64,000 nt of DNA, taken from contig NC_080042.1 in the NCBI RefSeq assembly GCF_012489685.1, positions 18,428,150 through 18,492,149 of the forward strand, read 5' to 3'. This document shows positions 35,308 through 47,166 of this stretch, piece after piece. How positions within the stretch are numbered: the first letter of the stretch is position 1; each line of letters starts with the position of its first letter. The notes beneath the pieces were generated by a model. That model saw only the letters and a program-made list of their open reading frames with translations. It was not told the DNA's origin and ran no database searches. This DNA comes from Lotus japonicus. Taxonomy: Eukaryota; Streptophyta; Magnoliopsida; Fabales; Fabaceae. A program made the translations under genes and the position numbers.

Positions 35308-36936
35308 TTGATTCTGGGCAACAAAGATGAACCAGTCAGAACCAGATCTGCCTTCAGACCCTCTGAAGAGATCTTGCTGAGTCTGAAAGGATTGGTGTCC
35401 TTAATTGAACCCAAATCCATAGATGAAGCTCTTCAGGACAAGGAGTGGATTCTGGCCATGGAAGAAGAATTGAATCAATTTTCCAAGAACGATGTTTGGA
35501 GCTTAGTGAAGAAGCCTGAGAATGTCCATGTTATTGGAACGAAATGGGTATTCAGAAACAAGCTAAATGAGAAAGGAGATGTAGTCAGAAACAAGGCAAG
35601 GCTAGTTGCTCAAGGCTATAGCCAGCAGGAAGGAATAGACTACACTGAAACATTTGCTCCGGTAGCAAGACTGGAGGCAATCAGACTGTTGATCTCCTTC
35701 TCAGTAAATCACAACATAGTTCTACATCAGATGGACGTAAAGAGTGCCTTCCTAAATGGTTATATCTCAGAGGAAGTCTATGTTCATCAACCCCCAGGTT
35801 TTGAAGATGAAAAGAAACCAGACCATGTGTTCAAATTGAAGAAATCACTCTACGGTCTGAAGCAAGCTCCCAGAGCATGGTATGAGAGACTTAGCTCATT
35901 CCTTCTGGAGAATGAGTTTGTAAGGGGTAAAGTAGATACAACTCTTTTTTGCTAGACTTATAAAGATGATATCTTAATTGTGCAAATTTATGTTGATGAT
36001 ATTATATTTGGTTCTGCTAATCAATCTCTATGCAAAGAATTTTCTGAGATGATGCAGGCTGAATTTGAGATGAGTATGATGGGAGAATTAAAGTACTTTC
36101 TGGGAATACAAGTTGATCAAACACCAGAAGGAACATATATCCATCAGAGCAAGTACACTAAAGAACTTCTGAAGAAGTTCAATATGCTGGAATCTACAGT
36201 GGCTAAGACTCCAATGCATCCTACATGCATTTTGGAGAAAGAAGATAAAAGTGGTAAAGTATGTCAGAAGCTCTATCGTGGAATGATAGGTTCACTTCTA
36301 TACTTAACTGCATCTAGGCCAGACATATTATTTAGTGTTCACTTATGTGCTCGTTTCCAATCAGATCCAAGGGAAACCCACTTAACTGCTGTTAAGAGGA
36401 TCCTAAGGTATCTGAAAGGCACCACTAACCTTGGCTTGATGTATAAGAAAACATCAGAGTATAAGCTTTCAGGTTATTGTGATGCTGATTATGCTGGAGA
36501 TAGAACAGAGAGAAAAAGCACTTCTGGAAATTGTCAATTTCTGGGAAGCAATCTAGTCTCATGGGCAAGCAAGAGGCAATCAACCATTGCACTATCAACT
36601 GCAGAGGCAGAATATATCTCAGCAGCAATATGCAGCACACAGATGCTCTGGATGAAACATCAGCTGGAGGATTATCAGATCCTTGAGAGCAATATCCCAA
36701 TTTATTGTGATAACACTGCTGCAATCTCGTTGAGCAAGAATCCTATCTTGCATTCAAGGGCAAAGCACATTGAGGTAAAGTATCACTTCATTAGAGATTA
36801 TGTGCAGAAGGGCGTACTTCTTCTGAAGTTTGTTGATACTGACCATCAATGGGCAGATATCTTTACAAAGCCCTTAGCAGAGGATAGATTTAATTTTATT
36901 CTGAAAAATCTAAACATGGACTTTTGTCCAGAGTGA
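35308..36936 (+). pseudogene. Sirevirus reverse transcriptase-RNase H with an internal amber stop, first copy
   Basis: Part 1 (35308-35955) has the copia RT start ([46 protein letters not shown], the first catalytic Asp in [26 protein letters not shown]). TAG at 35953-35955 interrupts it; the frame is unchanged. Part 2 (from about 35956) has the catalytic YVDD, then GELKYFLGIQV, and RNase H with YCDADYAGDRTERKSTSG, STAEAEYIS and CDNTAAI, ending at 36936. The stop lies just before the catalytic YVDD strand, so the enzyme is dead unless the stop is read through. Both copies carry it. Confidence 0.85.
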
Positions 36937-36939
36937 AGA

Positions 36940-37379
36940 TGGATCAGAACCTCTGACTATGATACTTCTTGATCAGAAGATGTCTAGTCCAGAAGGTAAC
37001 TCAATCAGAGTGTGTGTGCCCACTGGTACTGACTCTGAAGCTGAGACAACAACACGTGTATCAGAATTTCTGATGCATAATTCCTTGTGCCCGTGTGACA
37101 GTCTGTTATGATTGCGTGTTGATATGCTTATCTCCTGCGTGTGATTGTGTATTTTACTGTTACTATCTATCTTTAATTTTCAACCGTTGATCTTAAAGTG
37201 CTTTTTGAATCAACAACGGTTATTTGATAAAACCCACTATACAGACACGTTCTCGTTCACTTCCGGTTTTCACTCTCGCACTCTCTGCTTTTCAAAACCG
37301 CCTCTTTCTTGATTTCTCTCTCGATCTCTCTTAATCTTTCAAACTTCATCTTCTACCTCAAACCTTCAACCTCTTCAAG
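36940..37379. promoter_or_regulatory. Region between RT and ORF3 with a C/T-rich leader
   Basis: Non-coding. The last 110 or so bases before ATG 37380 are strongly pyrimidine-rich (TTTCTTGATTTCTCTCTCG), like a plant 5' UTR, after an AT-rich GATAAAACCCACTATACAG. It suggests a separate transcript start or splice-derived leader for ORF3. No transcript evidence is available. Second copy at 51017-51456. Confidence 0.45.
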
Positions 37380-40228
37380 ATGGTGAGACAAACCAGAAGA
37401 TCTACTGCAGATGCACCTCAGTTCCCTCACATGGTAGTCGGTTTGGCAACGGGTCAAAGGGGCTCTGAGAACCCGGCACAAGAACAAGTTCAAGCTCAAG
37501 AGCAGTTTGTTCCAATTGCAGAACGGGGCTGTGCCGTTCACTGTGTTTATCCTCCTGAGGAACTCCAAGTTCTGGCAGAATGGAGATTCAACCTCGACAA
37601 CTTGGCTGCAAATGGGTTTGATCTTCGTCCTGAAGTCCAAGCTCAAGGTTGGGGAAACTACTTCAATCGACTTCGAGGACCGGTGTATGAGAAACTGGTA
37701 AAGGAATTCTGGAAGCACGCAGACTGCGATGATACTCTAGTGGTATCTCATATTCTTGGCAGGAAGATCATCATCACGGAGAAGTCATTCGTGAATCTGC
37801 TAGGTGCAGAAACTGCTTATGGGTATCGGTTCCAACTGACGGAATCGAAGCTGAAACCCAGCACCAAGGACATAGTCAATCAGGCTCTGTACACCACCTT
37901 CAAACCGGGCAAGACGAGTTACAAAGTGATGGATCTTCACCCCAAACTCAGGATTTGGCACAAGATCCTGCTCAACTGCATCAATCAGAGACCGAAGGGC
38001 AGTTCCCCAGACTACATCAACTTCAACCAGAAGGCGATGTTATTTTTCATCCAAAATCAGGAGAAGATCTGCCTTCCCTACTTCCTGTTCTCTTACTTGA
38101 AGGAATGCATCCGGAAGTCTCGCACCACCGCCTCCATCAAGTCTGCAATCAAATATATCCCTTTTGGGAGGCTGCTCTCAGACTTTCTAATTGAAAGCAA
38201 CTTGGTGCAAGATTTGATCAATGCTGGTTGCACAGAGGATTTGAGCACAATTGTCAGTGATGTCTTCACTGCAAATTCTCTGAAGAAGATGGGTTGGTCC
38301 AGAAGAAGATTGCTCCTGCTCATGAAGACACATCTTCTGAGATCAGAGGAAGAAGAATGCCTCTGAATGAATACCCTCTGTGGACTCAAGCCGACAATCC
38401 TGACGCCATCAGATGCTATGTTGAAGATCTAAGGGCTCAAGGATTCGAAATTGACCTTGATGATTTCGTCAGCAGACTGCCACCAGCCCCAGAGTTTCCT
38501 TCTCCTCCCAAGAAGAAAGCTCAGAGGAAGATGGTTCTGGACGAATCTTCTGAGGACTCTGATGTCCCTCTGGTCAAGAAGACAAAGAGAAAGTCTGATG
38601 ATGATGATGGTGATGATAGTGAGGATAGTCCTCCTAAGAAGAAGCAGAAGAAGGTCAGAATCGTGGTGAAGCCTACTCGGGTGGAACCAGCTGCTACAAT
38701 GGTCAGAAGGACTGAAGCTCCTGCCAGAGTGACTCGATCATCAGCACATTCAAGTAAGCCTGCACTTGCTTCTGATGATGATTTGAATTTATTTGATGCA
38801 CTTCCTATTTCTGCCTTGCTTCAACACTCCTCAAATCCCCTCACTCCTATTCCTGAATCCCAACCAGCCGCACAAAACCACCTCTCCACCACATTCCCCA
38901 CGGATCCTCCTTCTTTCAACCTTCTCCTACTGAAGCACCTCTCTGGAATCTGCCTTCAGAACCCAACCTCTAGGTCAGAAGATCCAACCTCTCTCCTTAC
39001 CATTCCGTACGACCCATTATCTTCTGAACCAATCATCCATGACCAACCCGAGCCCAACCAAACAGAACCACAACCCAGAACGTCTGATCACTCTGCTCCC
39101 AGAGCATCAGCACGTCCTGCTGCTAGAACCACGGATACAGACTCTTCAACAGCCTTTACACCTGTATCCTTTCCAATCAATGTTGTTGATTCTTCTCCCT
39201 CCAATAACTCTGAATCAATTAGAAAATTCATGGAGGTTAGAAAAGAGAAGGTGTCTGCCTTGGAAGAGTATTACCTTACCTGTCCAAGCCCTAGGAGATA
39301 TCCTGGCCCTAGACCTGAACGTCTAGTTGACCCAGATGAACCTATCTTGGCCAATCCTATCCAAGAGGCAGACCCCTTAGTTCAACAAGCTCACCCTGTC
39401 CCTGACCAACATGAGCCTATTCAACCAGACCCTGAACCCGAACAATCAGTGTCTAACCAATCCTCGGTTAGATCACCTCACCCTCTGGTTGAAACTTCAG
39501 ACCCTCACCGTGGAACCTCTGAACCCAATGCTCCCATGATTAACATGGTTCTCCACAAGGTGCCTCTGAAGCCCATAGCAGCAATCACCCAGCCTCTCCT
39601 GAACCCAACCTCTCCATAATTCCCTATACTCACCTTCAACCCACATCTCTCTCTGAGTGCATCAATATCTTCTATCATGAAGCCTCCTTGAGGCTCCGCA
39701 ATGTGCACGTCAGACTGATCTCAGTGAGAATGCTGAAAATGTGGCTGATGAGTGGAACAATCTGAGCACTTGGCTAGTGGCTCAAGTTCCGCTTATGATG
39801 CAGCTCCTGCATGTAGAGGGCAGTCAGAGCATTGAGGCTGCAAAGCAAAGGTTGCTAGAAGGGTGGCTCTTCATGAACTAGAACAGCGAAATAAGCTTCT
39901 TGAAGCTATTGAAGAAGCCAAGAGAAAGAAAGAACAAGCAGAAGAAGCTGCACGTCAAGCAGCAGCTCAGGCTGAACAAGCCAGACTTGAGGCAGAGCGT
40001 CTTGAAGCTGAGGCTGAGGCTGAGCGACTTGCACCAGTTATGTTTACTCCTGCTGCTTCTGCTTCCATTCCAGATCCTCAAGCTGCTCAGAATGTTCCTT
40101 CCCGCTCTACTCAGACAAGCTCATCCAGACTCGACATCATGGAACAACGTCTTGACACTCATGAATCCATGCTGATTGAGATGAAGCAAATGATGATGGA
40201 ACTTCTGCGACGCTCTGACAAACCTTAG
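37380..40228 (+). pseudogene. Sirevirus third ORF, first copy, broken by several one-base indels
   Basis: Counterpart of the intact 949-codon ORF at 51457-54306. This copy is split (open parts 37380-38366, 38294-39619, 39863-40228) by one-base losses or gains. These lie near 38293 (GGGTTGG against GGGTTTGG), 38874-38900, 38952, 39545, 39707 and 39851, mostly in homopolymers. They look like uncorrected sequencing errors near a contig end, so the underlying gene may be intact. See the second copy for domains. Confidence 0.7.
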
Positions 40229-40441
40229 TTTTAGGATCTCTTCTTTTTCTTCTTTCGTTAACCTTGTTTTCCTTTTGTTAAACTCTGTTTCTTTTTTATT
40301 TACTTATTTTAATTTGTTCGTTTGTGATTCTATATGCATATATATATATATATATATATCTTTGTGTCACATATGCTTGCTAAACTCGTTTTATTCATAA
40401 CTTGTTTTGTGTTTACATCATATTTCTTTACATCATATAAT

Positions 40442-40832
40442 CTAGAATGGAGGATCTCTCCTCATTCTTCTGCACTCCTGGCGCTGCTCTGACCTATCCT
40501 TCTCCAGACGATCCAGTCCATGCTGGATGATGTTGAGCCTAACATTTAGCTCATCCCTCTCCAGAATCTCTTCTGAAGTCCTGAGCTTCTCTTCCAAACA
40601 CTCTTTCTTCCAGCAGCTTGAGTTCAAGCCGGCTGAGTTCTTGCACCTCCTCCACGAAGGCAAGAAATTCCTTCAGGTCTCTCTCCAACTCTGGACGCAG
40701 GTCCTCTTCCAGCAGTGTCCGTGTCAGCTCCGCGATGGTGGTTGCACCCTCTGGATGCCTGATGTTCAGGAACAAGTCCTCTTCAAAGGCCTTCTTCCTC
40801 AGCTCTTCTAGTGCTACGTTGTATGATTCCAT
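40442..40832 (-). pseudogene. Antisense ORF of the Sirevirus, first copy, frameshifted
   Basis: Counterpart of the intact minus-strand ORF 54520-54912. Two bases are missing near 40606-40612 (CTTTCTTCCAG against CTTTCTCTTCCAG), which breaks the frame after about 74 codons. The TATA box is conserved at 40884-40892. Confidence 0.6.
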
Positions 40833-41634
40833 TCTTTTTACTGAAAATTATTCGAGGTGTGAAGCTTACCTTTCTCTCCAACGCTTTATATAGGCTTCAC
40901 TTTCTCTCTGCAAGTTAATGCTCCTACAGTTTCTCGAGGTTAAGTTCTTGGTAACTGACCCTTCTATTTACTCACTTGACCGGTGGTAAACGTTCATCCC
41001 TTGCATTAACTCTTCTATTTATTTCGCCTAACTCTGATTCTTACATCGTTTCATTTTCTTTTAAACTTAGACCTTCTCTAAGGGGGAGTACCTTGTACTT
41101 CAAGCTAAGTTTTTCACACCCCAAGCTTTTTGCTTATGACAAAAAAGGGGAGTAAACCCAGTTTTTGATGTGTAAGATGTGTTAGTGTGACTTATTTTTC
41201 ATTTGGAGACTTTAAGAGTTCCACCTTCATGACCATAGATGTGTCACTGGGCAAATACAAGGAATACATTTCACTTCTTCTGAAGTGATTCTAAGTTGGA
41301 CTCTGATACCCAAGACTCTGATACCTTGTCCATGACTCTGATCACTTATGCGCTCTGATTATTCGTTTTTCATCTATGTCATAAGCTTTTCACTCTGAAC
41401 TCTTATATTTTTTAGCTCAGAATCTAGACTTTACTAACGTTTTCATCAAGTATTAGATTCAGGGGGAGCTAAGCTCAGAATCAAGCAGTGACTTGAATTC
41501 AGAATGAGCAAGATAAACTATTCACATCAGGATAAGTCTTATTCTATATCTCTAAACTCTGAGTGAATTCAGTTTAATGTTTAAGAATTGTTCATCAAAA
41601 ATCTTAGTTTTGTCATCATCAAAAAGGGGGAGAT

Positions 41635-42853
41635 TGTAAGATCAAGTTTTGATCTAGTAGTACAACTCTATGTTTTGATGATTACAAGTTAACCTTTTGA
41701 TATGAACAATTGTGGTACTCTAACGTGTTTTTCTGAGTGTGCTATTTACAGGCTCTGACCTCAACTCAATCTCACACAAATCAGAAGCACTGTGTATAAA
41801 GGGTAACCCAAGCAACGCTTTCGCATTCACCATGTTCAGTATGAACAGTGGAAAAGCTTCAGAAGTTCTGAAGCTATACAAACTCTGATGTGGACTCAGT
41901 CGCTAGAAGCTCTGAAGATCCAGAAGTTCTGATAACCAAGAAACACTGAAGGTTCAGATGTTCTGATGGTGTAGAAGACTCTGAAGATCCAGAAGCTGAA
42001 TAGTGGAAACTCTGAAGTCCAGAAGCAAGAAACTCTGAAGGCCATGTTCTTCCCTCTGAGTTCAGAATCAGAAGATACAATGGTCAGAGGATCTGTGCTT
42101 TCCCTCTGACTCTGATCAACCGGCTTCACAAGTTCCAATATGAAGTATTCCCCTGATCAGAAGTCTCCTAGGTTAAAAGGTCAAGTCGCTATCCAAGTAC
42201 AAAAAGCAAGTGTACCTTCCTGACGACCTACCTACGTTCTCAGCCACAGCAGAAGCTGGATTTTCCAGAACTGCCCTCCAACGGTAGCATTTCCCATGCA
42301 ACGCTCAACCCTAATCCTTGGAGTATAATATAGAGGCTGAAGATTGAAAGAAGCGGCTAAGAAACTAAGAAGAAGTAATACACACGCGCAAGACATATTC
42401 AAAATATTCTAAGCCTCTTTCATCTGAAATTCATTGAGTTTACAATTAGCTTTTTAGAAGCAAATCTCTTGTAAACAATTCTTTGATAAACAGTTTGTTT
42501 AGTTCCTTTAGGAGATCAAAGGTTGATCGGATCCTAGAGAAGACTAAGAGAGTGAATCTTAGTGTGAGCTAAGTCAGTGTAATTGTTAGTCACTTGTAGG
42601 TTTCAAGTGCAGTTGTAACTCTTACCTGATTAGTGGATTGCCTTCATTCTAAGAAGGAAGAAATCACCTTAACGGGTGGACTGGAGTAGCTTGAGTGATT
42701 TATCAAGTGAACCAGGATAAAATCCTTGTGTGCTTTTCTATCTCTTATCTTTAGCACTAAAGTTCTCGAAAGATTTGTCTAAATCTTTAAGGTGGAAGTT
42801 TTGTTCTAAAAACGTTATTCAAACCCCCCTTTCTACCGTTTTTCATACCTTCA
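41635..42853 (+). mobile_element. Sirevirus 3' LTR-like sequence, first copy (1219 bp, one 62-bp unit fewer)
   Basis: Preceded by the PPT AAAAAGGGGGAGAT (41621-41634), starts TGTAAGATC and ends CATACCTTCA. Unlike the other three LTRs it has only one copy of the 62-base unit, and it carries several small differences. The next bases (ACGTC) do not match the five bases before the 5' LTR (CAAGC). It therefore does not close the same insertion. Confidence 0.8.
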
Positions 42854-43129
42854 ACGTCCAACAAATTTGACTCAGGATCCCAGTTAAAGAAATGAGATTT
42901 AGGTAAGATACTTATTCATATGATTGCTTTCAATTCCAGATTTTGCTATTTTTCTTATTAATTAATAGATTTTTTTTGTTGTCAATTGTAAATCGCTTTT
43001 AGACATAGCTATAGTCTCTTTTATTTTTTTTTACTATCTCAATAGTGGAAGCTTTTTTTTCAATTAGTACATGGGTTAAAATTCTAAATTTGCTTAACTA
43101 AAGGTCTGATTCTATTTGATTTTCAGGAA
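42854..43129. other. Unrelated gene-like sequence at a contig end
   Basis: This does not occur at the matching place in the second copy (57001 on). It contains a plausible 5' splice site (GATTTAG|GTAAGATAC near 42903), a T-rich stretch and a 3' splice site (TTGATTTTCAG|GAA at 43127), so it looks like an intron of another locus. It is the best candidate for a chimeric join through the repeated LTR. Confidence 0.5.
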
Positions 43130-43229
43130 NNNNNNNNNNNNNNNNNNNNNNNNNNNNNNNNNNNNNNNNNNNNNNNNNNNNNNNNNNNNNNNNNNNNNNN
43201 NNNNNNNNNNNNNNNNNNNNNNNNNNNNN
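43130..43229. other. Assembly gap, 100 N
   Basis: Exactly 100 N. The sequence right after it (43230) matches 29149 onward. Confidence 0.99.
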
Positions 43230-44610
43230 CTTTGACTCTAACTCCTTCTTTAGGTTTCCACTCTTTCCTTGGTGGAGCTACCTGTGGATTAGTCCTTGGT
43301 TCATCATGAGACTGAGGATATCCATATAGCTTCTAACAGTAGGGCCTTATATGACCAAGTTTTCCACAGTGATGACATCTCCAAGTAGATTTCTTGGATT
43401 TTCTGAACTGAGGGTACTCATGTCGTACAGAATGATGCAACATTGGGTCTGACATTGGTTGCTTAGTTTTCTTTTCAGATGAAACAGACTTATTTGCATT
43501 GTGGTAGCTGAATCCTATCCCTTCCATATCTCCAACTGTTTTCCCAACTTCCAGAATCTCCTCTAACACATTAGTACTATTATTCATCATACAAATAGAC
43601 TTTTTCATACCTTCAAGCTTTGAGTTCAGTAATGTTACCTCCTCCTGCATTTGTGATATGAAGTTTCTCATTCTCCTCACGCAACTTGCTGATGGTCTTT
43701 ACTTCTTCTTGCAAGCTGGAGTTATTACTCTGAAGTTGCTCCTTCTCAGCAACCAAATCCTTGACTTCTTTTCTCATTTTATCACCACACATACATGATT
43801 CCTTCCACTTAGCCAGTAACAATTTGTAGGCTTCAATTAGTTCTTCATTTGAGATAACCTCATCACCATCACTTGACTCAGTATCAGAATAGTACTTTCC
43901 AATGAGAGCCTTTACATGAATAGCCTTGGTTGTATCATTCTCATGTTTGCCCTTCAGTTGAAATTTAGTATTCTTCACATTGTCCAGGACATTTGTATTT
44001 GACGTTCTGCCTAAACTCTTCAACGCTTTGTCAAGAAATGATATAGCCTCTGTAATACTTGCATCAGTATCCTCCTCCCTTTGATCTTCATCTTCTTCAG
44101 TCTTGGATACAAAAGTTATACACTACGCCTTCTACTCAGACCTACCATTAAGAGACATCTCAAAGGTTTGCAAGGAACCAATGAGTTCATCAACCTTGAT
44201 GTTACTAATGTCTTGGGCTTCTTCAATGGTAGTTACCTTCATGTCAAACCTCTTGGGAGAGACCTGAGAATCTTTCTTGCTAACTTTTCTTCAGACATGG
44301 GTTCCCCTAGGGCAAAAGAAGAGTTGGCTAGATCCTTTATAGGCATGTGGAACTCATATATGGATTTATCCTCATTCGTCTTCATAGTTTCAAACTGAGT
44401 TGTAAGAAGCTGAAGCTTTGACATACGAACTCTTGATGTTCCTTCATGGGCAGTCTTGAGAATCTCCCATGCTTCCTTAGCCACAGTACATGTGTTGATT
44501 AGCCTGAACATATTTGTACCATCCAAAATTGGTGGCATATAGATTGATCTTCTTCCATCCATAATGTTGTCCTTGAGAACATAATATATTCCTTGGAGCT
44601 CACCCAAACA
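43230..44610 (-). pseudogene. Broken copia gag, second copy (partial)
   Basis: Counterpart of 29149-30530, starting directly at the gap, with the CCHC knuckle at 43333-43375. One G is missing near 44254 (CTTGGGAGAG against CTTGGGGAGAG), shortening the open part. Loss in a G-run again points to sequence error close to a contig start. Confidence 0.7.
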
Positions 44611-44637
44611 AAATAGGGTGCCTGCTCTGATACCAAT

Positions 44638-45234
44638 TGTAATTCTGGTTCTCACACAGGACAAATGTTCTACGCGATCCTGGGACAAAGGGTTCGAAAA
44701 CTGACTAACAGTAACAAAACCAGCAAAATAATAAAGAAGAACACAGAGGATAGGTAACCCAGTTTGGTGAAACTTCACCTATGTCTGGAGGGTTCGCACC
44801 CAAAGAAAGGAAATCCACTATCTCAAGATTCAGGAATGACAGACACTCATGAACACCACAGTTCATAGTTCACTTCCTAAACTACCCAATGTATTTCTAC
44901 TTAGTATCTCAACCTAAGTATGAGAGCCCTAGCTCTCACTTTCTCTCAATCACTGCCACAGTGATTGGTAACAAACAATAAACAATCAGAGTTTTAGAAT
45001 CAAAGAACACATAACACAACTTTGCTTTATAGAATCAGTGAGCAAAGTTTGTTCACAAGTAAACAAGGACAAAGAACAACGAACAACCCTAAAACCCTTT
45101 ATCTCTCTCAATTAGCTTCGGTGGTCTTCTTGTTGTAGGTCTTCATCCTTTTTTATGCTTCAACAGCAGCAACATAGGCACTAGGGTTAGCATGGGCTGA
45201 AGTAATAGATTGCAACAACCATCAAATCAAAACT
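44638..45234 (-). mobile_element. 5' LTR of the gag-only copia, second copy, left piece
   Basis: Counterpart of 30558-31155. It ends with the TSD partner AAACT at 45230-45234. Confidence 0.85.
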
Positions 45235-45811
45235 TGTGAGACCCAAGATTTTAAGCTTAGAATATACTAGTGAAATTCCTTATTAACGAATAAGTTCGAT
45301 GTATCGTGAAGGAAACCTGAACAAGAGTTTATTGGATGAAATGAATTTATGAAGGAGAAGGTTCAGGAAAAGTTCAAGGATTGTATCAAAACCGATAAGA
45401 GTTATAGCACGACTAATATTCGCCTAAGCCTAGGTCAAAGACACTAGTAAATAGCTAATTTACACTTTAGGACGCGATGGAAACTAATTCCAAAAATCTT
45501 CAGAGAAATGTTAGAATTTCTCTTATTCGTCTATAAACAAGTATTTCGAGGCGAAACCCTGGAATGTACGAACGTCAAATTCCAATTCTCGGAAGTTTGC
45601 GAAACGGAATCCCTGATAGTTCAGAAACCCCTAAAATCTACGGACGATGAAGACTTTTTCTATTCGGAGCTTCAAACGAAGATTCCACACGCGTTCACCC
45701 ATTTCTCTTGATGTTTCCAATCTTTCTTCAGAAGGAAGTTTCTGCATCCGAGGTCAATATCATAAAGTGCATAAAGTGCATTTTTAATGCCGGTAAGCAT
45801 TAAAAACAAGC
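45235..45811 (+). mobile_element. Nested gypsy-type solo LTR, left part (second copy)
   Basis: TGTGAGACCC at 45235 to AAACAAGC at 45811. It continues at 57006 after the Sirevirus. The five bases CAAGC at 45807-45811 are the left TSD partner of the Sirevirus. Confidence 0.85.
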
Positions 45812-47094
45812 TGTAAGATCAAGTTTTGATCTAGTAGTACAACTCTATGTTTTGATGATTACAAGTTAACCTTTTGATATGAACAATTGTGGTACTCTAA
45901 CGTGTTTTTCTGAGTGTGCTATTTACAGGCTCTGACCTCAACTCAATCTCACACAAATCAGAAGCACTGTGTATAAAGGGTAACCCAAGCAACGCTTTCG
46001 CATTCACCATGTTCAGTATGAACAGTGGAAAAGCTTCAGAAGTTCTGAAGCTATACAAACTCTGATGTGGACTCAGTCGCTAGAAGCTCTGAAGATCCAG
46101 AAGTTCTGATAACCAAGAAACACTGAAGGTTCAGATGTTCTGATGGTGTAGAAGACTCTGAAGATCCAGAAGCTGAATAGTGGAAACTCTGAAGTCCAGA
46201 AGCAAGAAACTCTGAAGGCCATGTTCTTCCCTCTGAGTTCAGAATCAGAAGATACAATGGTCAGAGGATCTGTGCTTTCCCTCTGACTCTGATCAACCGG
46301 CTTCACAAGTTCCAATATGAAGTATTCCCCTGATCAGAAGTCTCCTAGGTTAAAAGGTCAAGTCGCTATCCAAGTACAAAAGCAAGTGTACCTTCCTGAC
46401 GACCTACCTAACGTTCTCAGCCACAGCAGAAGCTGGATTTTCCAGAACTGCCCTCCAACGGTAGCATTTCCCATGCAACGCTCAACCCTAATCCTTGGAG
46501 TATATATAGAGGCTGAAGATTGAAAGAAGTGGCTAAGAAACTAAGAAGAAATATACACACGCGCAAGACATATTCAAAATATTCTAAGCTTTCTTTCATC
46601 TGAAATTCATTGAGTTTACAATTAGCTTTTTAGAAGCAAATCTCTTGTAAACAATTCTTTGATAAACAGTTTGTTTAGTTCCTTTAGGAGATCAAGGTTG
46701 ATCGGATCCTAGAGAAGACTAAGAGAGTGAATCTTAGTGTGATTCCTTCAGGAGATCAAGGTTGATCGGATCCTAGAGAAGACTAAGAGAGTGAATCTTA
46801 GTGTGAGCTAAGTCAGTGTAATTGTTAGTCACTTGTAGGTTTCAAGTGCAGTTGTAACTCTTACCTGATTAGTGGATTGCCTTCATTCTAAGAAGGAAGA
46901 AATCACCTTAACGGGTGGACTGGAGTAGCTTGAGTGATTTATCAAGTGAACCAGGATAAAATCCTTGTGTGCTTTTCTATCTCTTATCTTTAGCACTAAA
47001 GTTCTCGAAAGATTTGTCTAAATCTTTAAGGTGGAAGTTTTGTTCTGAAAACGTTATTCAAACCCCCCCCTTTCTACCGTTTTTCATACCTTCA
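45812..47094 (+). mobile_element. Sirevirus 5' LTR, second copy (1283 bp)
   Basis: TGTAAGATC...CCTTCA. TATA region GGAGTATATATAGAGG near 46496. Two 62-base tandem units near 46685-46802. It differs from the 3' LTR 55718-57000 at only a few visible positions (around 46739-46750 and the C-run at 47063), so the insertion is very recent. Confidence 0.92.
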
Positions 47095-47166
47095 ATTGGT
47101 ATCAGAGCGCAAGTTCTGATTACCACACCTAACAGTGTTCAGTGATCCGGGCCGGTGTGAAAAACA

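Noticed and set aside
36425..36724. 99-codon minus-strand ORF in RNase H
   Set aside because: Shadow of the conserved sense frame, with no motif of its own.
37353..37718. 121-codon minus-strand ORF over the start of the third ORF
   Set aside because: It overlaps the conserved sense ORF and has no promoter or known motif, unlike the antisense ORF at 54520-54912.
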